Assembly (NCBI GenBank): GCA_016932895.1
Contig: JAFGCA010000696.1
Location: 1 to 10,322 of the forward strand
From: Sedimentisphaerales bacterium
Lineage (GTDB): Bacteria > Planctomycetota > Phycisphaerae > Sedimentisphaerales > SG8-4
DNA length: 10,322 bases
Direction of reading: 5' to 3'
The notes below the pieces were generated by a model, which was not told the origin of the DNA, searched no databases, and saw only the letters and a program-made list of their open reading frames with translations. A program made the translations under genes and the position numbers. Below, piece after piece: positions 6,524 through 10,322 of the stretch; the stretch's first letter is position 1, and every line of letters begins with the position of its first letter.

Positions 6524-6925
6524 ATGAGAGTCAGCAGATCGACAGGATACGCTCTCTTGGCCGTTGGCTTCATCGCCAAGACTCAGGGAAAAGGGGTAGT
6601 TTTGTCCCAAAACATCTCGAAGGAGTACGAGATTCCGCTGGAATACCTGCTGAAAATTCTGCAGCAGTTGGTCCGGGCCAACGTGCTCCGCAGCAAGCGC
6701 GGGCCGCGTGGAGGCTTCTCGCTGGCCAAGCCCGCGGCCAAAATCACGATGCTCGAAGTCATTGAAGCGGTGGACGGTCCGTTGACCGGTGAGCTGAATC
6801 TGACCGAGCAGGCGGGGCGTGACAAGTACGCCGTCAAGGCCGAGCAGACCTACAACAAGGCGATTTCCCAGGCCCGCAGCGTGTTCCAGAAAGCGAAGCT
6901 TTCGACCATGCTCGGCGGCAAGTAA
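6524..6925 (+). CDS. Rrf2-family transcriptional regulator without Fe-S cysteines
   Basis: This 133-residue protein starts MRVSRSTGYALLAV, the usual Rrf2 opening, and has the winged helix-turn-helix core: SQNISKEYEIPLEYLLKILQ (28-47), then LVRANVLRSKRGPRGGFSLA (48-67), with the conserved RGxxGGF wing, and ITMLEVIEAVDGPL (73-86). Rrf2 proteins such as IscR and NsrR use three cysteines between the wing and the C-terminal helix to hold an Fe-S cluster; this one has no cysteine at all. It must therefore sense something else, or act constitutively or through a partner. The C-terminus is Lys/Ala/Gln-rich and helical. AAGGAG lies about 6 bases before the ATG. It is divergent from the STAS cassette and upstream of a MazG-like gene, 85 bases away. 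Family membership is confident; targets are unknown. Confidence 0.93.
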   Translation: MRVSRSTGYALLAVGFIAKTQGKGVVLSQNISKEYEIPLEYLLKILQQLVRANVLRSKRGPRGGFSLAKPAAKITMLEVIEAVDGPLTGELNLTEQAGRDKYAVKAEQTYNKAISQARSVFQKAKLSTMLGGK

Positions 6926-6964
6926 GCCGCTCGCGGCAGGTTATCTACACGCCCCGATTGTAGA
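6926..6964. repeat. Two short dyads between the rrf2 and mazG-like genes
   Basis: Directly after the rrf2 stop lies GCCGC-tc-GCGGC (6926-6937). Seven bases later TCTACA (6944-6949) and TGTAGA (6959-6964) form a perfect 6-bp inverted repeat with a 9-base loop. A short T-run begins only at 6981, too far for a standard intrinsic terminator. They may be a weak terminator, a processing site or a protein site for the downstream gene. Confidence 0.4.
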
Positions 6965-7010
6965 GAAGCAGAATCATATGTTTTTCTTGTTCCGATGAAG
7001 GTGTGCGCAC

Positions 7011-7280
7011 ATGCAGATCCGCGAGTTCCAGGACATGATCGCCCGCAAATATGAGAAGCGGGACCGCGAACGCGGCGTATCGCGCACCTTCATGTGGTTC
7101 ATCGAGGAGGTCGGCGAGCTGGCGACGGCGCTGGCCTCCGGGGACAGCGACAACGCCGAGGAAGAGTTCGCCGACGTCCTCGCCTGGCTTTGCACGCTGG
7201 CCAACATCAGCGACATCGACCTCGAGCAGGCCTGCCGCAAATACACCGGCCCGGGCGTCAAAGGCTTCAAGCCCAAGTAG
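7011..7280 (+). CDS. Small MazG-type nucleotide pyrophosphohydrolase
   Basis: This 89-residue protein is one MazG-like all-alpha NTP pyrophosphohydrolase domain. The metal-binding motif is present: E32-E33-x-x-E36 (FIEEVGELATAL) on one helix and E52-x-x-D55 (EEEFADVLAWL) on the next. Such enzymes hydrolyse (d)NTPs, often damaged or non-canonical ones, to NMP and pyrophosphate in the cytoplasm, usually as dimers or tetramers; full-length MazG has two such domains, and this is the compact one-domain form. The C-terminus KYTGPGVKGFKPK is basic and Gly-rich. AAGGTG lies 7 bases before the ATG. It is on the same strand as the rrf2 gene, 85 bases downstream, and its stop is 12 bases from the convergent transporter gene. 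The substrate cannot be told from the sequence. Confidence 0.9.
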   Translation: MQIREFQDMIARKYEKRDRERGVSRTFMWFIEEVGELATALASGDSDNAEEEFADVLAWLCTLANISDIDLEQACRKYTGPGVKGFKPK

Positions 7281-7292
7281 AGCCGGCCTGAA

Positions 7293-8810
7293 TCACTCCG
7301 CCGGCGCCCCGCGCCAGGGCAGTCCCGAGAGGCCGAAAGCGAAGACGTGCGTCACCAGCAGCCAGCCGACCCCGAGGACGATGACACCGGAGATAGGGTA
7401 CCCCGCGTAGGGCTCGGCGAACTCCTGGATCAGGCTGTGGATGATGGCGATTCCCAGCGCCACCGGCGTGATGAAGCGAATGCAGTACATCCAGAGTTGC
7501 AGCACGACGTAGTCGAACACCTTGTGGCGGGCCCCGCTGAGACCCAGGTTGGATACGATATGGGCCTTGAGCTTGTCGGTGCGATACAGCCAGCCCACCA
7601 CCAGCGCCTCGAAGATTCCCACCGTGATCAGCCCGTACTGGTTCAGGAAATGGTCCACGATGTCGAGCCAGAGCACCCCGGCATGGGTCGTGAAGAGCAA
7701 AGACCCGCAGAATCCCACGATGCACATGACCGTAATGACGGCTTTGCGCGGCAGCGCGAACTTGTCGAGCATGGCCGAAGTGAACGCTTCAATGATCGAT
7801 ATGGTCGACGAGATACCGGCAATGATCAAGAGCAGGAAGAACAGAAAACCGAACAGGTTCCCGTGGGGAAGCAGCGAAATCGCCTTGGGATAGGCGACGA
7901 AGGCCAGCCCGATACCGCTGCTGACGACGTCCTGGACCTCCTGATTCTGACGGGTCGCCATATACCCCAGAATGCTGAAGACCCCGAATCCGGCGCAGAC
8001 TTCGTAGAGGCTGTTGGAGAATCCCACGATCAGACTGTTGCGAAAGATGTTGGCATCGCGGGACAAATAGGAGGAGTAGGCGATCATGATCCCAAAGCCC
8101 AGGGACAGGGAGAAGAAAATTTGTCCGTAGGCCGAGATCCATACCCGCAGGTCCGTGATCTTCGCCAGGTCGGGGGTCACGTAGTGCTTGACGCCTTTGG
8201 CCGCCCCGGGCAGGAACAGGGCCCAGATGATAATTGACGCCGTAATAACCAGCAGCATCGGCATCATGACCTTGACCGCCCGCTCGATCCCTTTTTGTAC
8301 GCCCCCATACGTAATGAGCCAGTTGACCAGCCAGATGATCGCCACGGCTGCTGCGATCGGCCAGCGGATCCCGCCCAGGCTCCACACGGCATTGCCGTCC
8401 GGCGCCCCCAGGAACTGCTGGAAGAAAAACGCGTTGGGATCGTCGCCCCAGGAAAGCTTCAACGAAAACAGCATGTAGTTGGCGCACCAGCCCACAATCA
8501 CGATGTAGTACAGGGAGATGCCGAACATCACGAAGGTAACCGCCCACCATCCCAGCCACTCCCACTTGGGATCGATGTGCCTGAACGCCATGGGGGCCGA
8601 AGCCTCTCGATGATGCCCCAGGGCAAATTCCAGCATCAAGATGGGTATGCCGGCGGTGAAGAGGGCCACAAAGTACGGTATGAGAAAGGCGCCTCCTCCG
8701 TTTTCGTATGCCACATAGGGGAAACGCCAGATATTGCCCAGCCCCACGGCAGAGCCGATCGCTGCCAGTAGGAACCCGAGGTTTGTGCCCCACTTGCTTC
8801 GTTGCGCCAT
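7293..8810 (-). CDS. Sodium-coupled amino-acid/neurotransmitter-type symporter (NSS family, LeuT-like)
   Basis: This 505-residue membrane protein has the NSS signature in its first membrane helix: GSAVGLGNIWRFPYVAYENG (19-38). It has about eleven to twelve hydrophobic segments in the LeuT-fold order. Residues equivalent to the LeuT sodium sites are present (Gly19, Ala21, Val22, Asn26 and the SST segment at 334-336). The unwound sixth helix reads FFSLSLGFGIMIAYSSYL (232-249). Asn266 aligns with LeuT Asn286, and Glu270 with LeuT Glu290, the acidic residue that replaces chloride in bacterial members, so transport is probably chloride-independent. The family imports amino acids with sodium. ATG 8810 was chosen because AGGTGG lies 5 bases before it; the in-frame GTG at 8819 overlaps that site. 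It begins 9 bases after the amidohydrolase stop, so the two form an operon, and the amidohydrolase may act on the imported compound. The substrate is not predictable. Confidence 0.95.
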   Translation of the reverse strand: MAQRSKWGTNLGFLLAAIGSAVGLGNIWRFPYVAYENGGGAFLIPYFVALFTAGIPILMLEFALGHHREASAPMAFRHIDPKWEWLGWWAVTFVMFGISLYYIVIVGWCANYMLFSLKLSWGDDPNAFFFQQFLGAPDGNAVWSLGGIRWPIAAAVAIIWLVNWLITYGGVQKGIERAVKVMMPMLLVITASIIIWALFLPGAAKGVKHYVTPDLAKITDLRVWISAYGQIFFSLSLGFGIMIAYSSYLSRDANIFRNSLIVGFSNSLYEVCAGFGVFSILGYMATRQNQEVQDVVSSGIGLAFVAYPKAISLLPHGNLFGFLFFLLLIIAGISSTISIIEAFTSAMLDKFALPRKAVITVMCIVGFCGSLLFTTHAGVLWLDIVDHFLNQYGLITVGIFEALVVGWLYRTDKLKAHIVSNLGLSGARHKVFDYVVLQLWMYCIRFITPVALGIAIIHSLIQEFAEPYAGYPISGVIVLGVGWLLVTHVFAFGLSGLPWRGAPAE

Positions 8811-8819
8811 ACGCACCAC

Positions 8820-9659
8820 CTATTCCTGCTTTGGCGGGGTCGTTGCCTGCGTCTTGTCCGCTCGGAGCTTGATCTGTTCGTGCTCGATGCCCAACAGCTC
8901 GAGCGAATCCCTCTCAATAACGTTGCGAAGGTTGCCCCGGGGCACGGTCGGCAGCTTCGTGTCACCCAGAAGCGTGTTGAATCCCAGCAGCGTCTCCATG
9001 CACTCCCCTGCCTGCCCCAGCGGAAAGCCGCTGCCGAAAAGCAGCTTCTCAATCACGTTGCGTTCGTAGGCGGCCACCACAATGTTGTACGTCTGCCACA
9101 CCTTGGCCGGCCGAACCGTCAAGTCCGCGTAGACGTTCTCGTGCTTGCCCACCATCGCCAGGGTCTGCTCCACAAACGGCACGCCCATGTTGCCGATGAC
9201 AATCTTGAGATCGGGAAAAGCACGCGCCACCTCGTCCAGCAAATAGGGCTGAGCATACTCCAGGACCGCCTCGGCACTCAGCGCGTGGCTGCCGTTGTGA
9301 AAGAAAATGGGCAGGCCCCGCTCCCGGATCGCTTCATAGAACCGCATGGCGAGGCTGTGCGCGGGATGAAAACCGCACACGGAACAGTACAGCACCACAC
9401 CGCGAAATCCCAGCTTCTCGGTCAGGGAGGTCAGGCCTCTTTCGTCGATCCGCTCCCGGGTGGGGTCCGCCGTAGCGAAGCCGACCATTCTGTCCTTGTG
9501 CTTGTCCACGTATTCGGAGAGCATCTTGTTGACCTGGTCTCGCGGCCCGTCCAAGCCCGCGTGAACGATACAGGCATCCACCGCTTCGACGGCGGTGAGG
9601 TGCTCAGAAACCTCTGCTTCGCTCAACGAACGAACGTGTGTATGACAATCCACGATCAT
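8820..9659 (-). CDS. Amidohydrolase-2 (ACMSD-like) family protein with altered metal site
   Basis: This 279-residue protein is a TIM-barrel metal-dependent hydrolase of the amidohydrolase-2 group, which includes decarboxylases such as ACMSD. It begins MIVDCHTH, giving the strand-1 HxH (His6, His8). Strand-5 His is present in PIFFHNGS (His121). The strand-6 motif, usually GHMG, reads IGNMG (Asn157), and the strand-8 motif, usually GSDFP, reads LFGSGFPLG (Gly211 in place of the metal/catalytic Asp). A normal member would keep that Asp, so activity is doubtful or altered. GFRGVVLYCSVCGFHPA (84-100) is typical of the family. There is no signal peptide, so it is cytoplasmic. AGGA lies 7 bases before the ATG. 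It is the first gene of an operon with the sodium symporter; a promoter candidate is at 9715-9744. The family is confident; the reaction is unknown. Confidence 0.9.
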   Translation of the reverse strand: MIVDCHTHVRSLSEAEVSEHLTAVEAVDACIVHAGLDGPRDQVNKMLSEYVDKHKDRMVGFATADPTRERIDERGLTSLTEKLGFRGVVLYCSVCGFHPAHSLAMRFYEAIRERGLPIFFHNGSHALSAEAVLEYAQPYLLDEVARAFPDLKIVIGNMGVPFVEQTLAMVGKHENVYADLTVRPAKVWQTYNIVVAAYERNVIEKLLFGSGFPLGQAGECMETLLGFNTLLGDTKLPTVPRGNLRNVIERDSLELLGIEHEQIKLRADKTQATTPPKQE

Positions 9660-9714
9660 GGTTGCATCCTAAATCGTCCCGACTGCTCTCCCCACGACCC
9701 AGCACAAAGTGGTC

Positions 9715-9744
9715 ATGGTACGCCTTCTTCACCGGACACGTCAA
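9715..9744 (-). promoter_or_regulatory. Possible promoter of the amidohydrolase-symporter operon
   Basis: On the minus strand TTGACG (9739-9744) is followed after 18 bases by TACCAT (9715-9720). The start near 9708 would give a leader of about 50 bases to ATG 9659. The -35 matches at five positions and the -10 at four. Confidence 0.4.
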
Positions 9745-10007
9745 GGGCAAATATACCCCATGTACCCTCGTTATCGGCCCCGAGAGGCAGATTTCTTGCG
9801 TTGGATTCCTGAGCTGGCACAGCGCGTCCGTTGCGGCATGACCGTCCGGTGTGCGCCCCGATCGGCAGGGAGGCCGCCCGGAATCCGGCAGGATCCGTTG
9901 CCAATGGCATGAAGTCCCGGCCTCGGTCCCGCCCCCGAGCACACCCGCGCTCGCACCGCACTATTAAGGCCACACCCTGCCGGCTTCCGACCCCGGCGGC
10001 GCGAAGA

Positions 10008-10052
10008 CACAGGCCCAACCGCCCCCTGTGCCTTCGCCCAATCCACAGGCCC
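10008..10052. repeat. Repeated CACAGGCCC with a shared complementary arm
   Basis: CACAGGCCC occurs at 10008-10016 and again at 10044-10052. The complementary CCTGTG (10025-10030) lies between them and could pair with either copy, giving two mutually exclusive 6-bp hairpins with loops of 11 and 13 bases. A C7-AA-G6 run (10050-10064) follows directly. Confidence 0.5.
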
Positions 10053-10073
10053 CCCCAAGGGGGGTGATTCTCG

Positions 10074-10100
10074 TTCGACGTCTATAAGGCGTTTGTCGAA
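10074..10100. repeat. 6-bp inverted repeat
   Basis: TTCGAC (10074-10079) and GTCGAA (10095-10100) are perfect complements around a 15-base loop, just upstream of the paired TTGACA boxes. It is short, so it could be chance. Confidence 0.3.
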
Positions 10101-10109
10101 GCCAAAATG

Positions 10110-10138
10110 TTGACACGAAAATCTGGAGAATTTGACAT
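10110..10138 (+). promoter_or_regulatory. Paired TTGACA boxes, possible promoter of a gene outside the window
   Basis: Exact TTGACA boxes lie at 10110-10115 and 10132-10137, 22 bases apart, about two helical turns. The first has a weak -10-like TGACAT at 10133-10138 after 17 bases, which overlaps the second box. They may be a promoter -35 plus a repeated regulator site, or twin binding sites. Confidence 0.35.
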
Positions 10139-10235
10139 TTCTTGCGTTCCGGTCCGTCCCGGCTCCGGCCCTGAGGTGCCCGCCCATGGCGGGAACGAAA
10201 TTCCTACAAGAGTTTTGCAAAATGGAGATTAGGCG

Positions 10236-10241
10236 TATATT
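10236..10241 (+). promoter_or_regulatory. Possible -10 box next to the 15-bp inverted repeat
   Basis: TATATT matches the -10 consensus at five of six positions. TTTTGC (10213-10218) lies 17 bases upstream as a weak -35. If used, transcription would begin within the inverted repeat at 10240-10277. Confidence 0.3.
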
Positions 10242-10277
10242 CTTCAAGGAAATCGTTGGTGTGATTTCCTTGAAGAA
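10240..10277. repeat. Perfect 15-bp inverted repeat upstream of a plus-strand gene
   Basis: The arms TTCTTCAAGGAAATC (10240-10254) and GATTTCCTTGAAGAA (10263-10277) are exact complements with an 8-base loop. No T-tract follows on either strand, so it is not an intrinsic terminator. Its place about 40 bases before a strong ribosome-binding site suggests an operator or a 5' leader hairpin for the next gene. Confidence 0.8.
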
Positions 10278-10315
10278 GGGGCTTATATCCCTATACGAAA
10301 AGCACTTACGTTCTC

Positions 10316-10322
10316 GGGAGGA
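10316..10322 (+). promoter_or_regulatory. Ribosome-binding site of a gene starting beyond the window
   Basis: GGGAGGA is the last seven bases of the window and is a near-perfect Shine-Dalgarno sequence. It implies a plus-strand start codon within about 5-10 bases past the window end. Confidence 0.5.

Larger units (their letters stand above)
9660..10322. other. Long non-coding region upstream of the amidohydrolase operon
   Basis: No convincing gene lies in these 663 bases; open frames on both strands are rich in Arg, Pro, Gly and Ser and lack ribosome-binding sites or recognisable domains. The left two thirds is GC-rich, and the last 250 bases are markedly AT-richer. It holds a minus-strand promoter for the amidohydrolase, several inverted repeats at 10008-10100, paired TTGACA boxes, a perfect 15-bp inverted repeat and a terminal ribosome-binding site. 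It therefore looks like a divergent promoter region serving the amidohydrolase operon and a plus-strand gene outside the window. Confidence 0.6.

Noticed and set aside
6978..6998. Six-codon leader peptide (MFFLFR) before the mazG-like gene
   Set aside because: It has no good ribosome-binding site and no regulatory codon pattern; a frame this short is expected by chance.
7347..8237. Plus-strand open frame of 296 codons
   Set aside because: It is antisense to the symporter, whose membrane helices and NSS signature are unmistakable; the plus-strand product is Asp/Gln/Gly-rich.
8802..9812. Plus-strand open frame of 336 codons
   Set aside because: It is antisense to the amidohydrolase, which starts with the HxH motif and has a ribosome-binding site.
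9771..10247. Minus-strand open frame of 158 codons upstream of the amidohydrolase
   Set aside because: There is no ribosome-binding site or domain; the product is rich in Arg, Gly and Ser, and it runs through the inverted repeats.
9660..10322. CRISPR array or tandem repeat in the long gene-free region
   Set aside because: Only short inverted repeats and one 9-base direct repeat are present; there is no regular repeat-spacer pattern.

Overview
This window looks like a chromosomal segment from a GC-rich environmental bacterium, most likely a planctomycete (perhaps Phycisphaerae or Sedimentisphaerales). That placement is inferred from gene content: a secreted lamin-tail/chitobiase-like/CotH kinase protein, a divergent GH10-like protein, stand-alone STAS and anti-sigma kinase genes, and an Rrf2 regulator. 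No rRNA or other phylogenetic marker is present. I see no tRNA, rRNA, CRISPR array, insertion sequence or phage gene. Coding is dense and intergenic gaps are short, apart from three gaps of more than 300 bases.

Layout. Positions 1-2074 (minus) hold the first 691 codons of a secreted CotH kinase-family protein whose C-terminus lies outside the window; a good sigma-70-type promoter sits at 2160-2189. Positions 2386-4306 (minus) hold a two-gene unit: a GH10-fold protein that has lost the usual catalytic residues, then, 4 bases later, a membrane-anchored ComEA-like helix-hairpin-helix protein. This unit has its own extended -10 promoter (4377-4404) and an inverted repeat at the predicted transcript start. 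Positions 4494-6140 (minus) hold a partner-switching cassette: STAS anti-anti-sigma factor, RsbW-like kinase, then a small unrecognised protein with a GAF/PAS-like look. Its promoter (6176-6204) carries a palindrome between the -35 and -10. Divergent from it are a cysteine-free Rrf2-family regulator (6524-6925, plus) and a small MazG-type pyrophosphohydrolase (7011-7280, plus).

Positions 7293-9659 (minus) hold a second two-gene operon: an amidohydrolase-2 family protein missing two expected metal/catalytic residues, then, 9 bases later, an LeuT-like sodium-coupled amino-acid transporter. The transporter converges on the MazG gene with only 12 bases between stop codons. The last 660 bases have no convincing gene. 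They hold several inverted repeats, paired TTGACA boxes, a perfect 15-bp inverted repeat (10240-10277) and a GGGAGGA ribosome-binding site at the very end, so a plus-strand gene probably begins just beyond the window.

How the genes may work together. The STAS/kinase pair should form a phosphorylation-controlled switch on an unseen partner, with the small third protein a candidate sensor or accessory subunit. The amidohydrolase and transporter probably share a substrate pathway (uptake and processing of an amino acid or related small molecule), but the substrate cannot be read from the sequence. I found no clearly new defence or mobile system. The most unusual items are the two degenerate enzymes (GH10-like and amidohydrolase), the three-gene switch cassette, and the regulatory architecture at 10008-10322.
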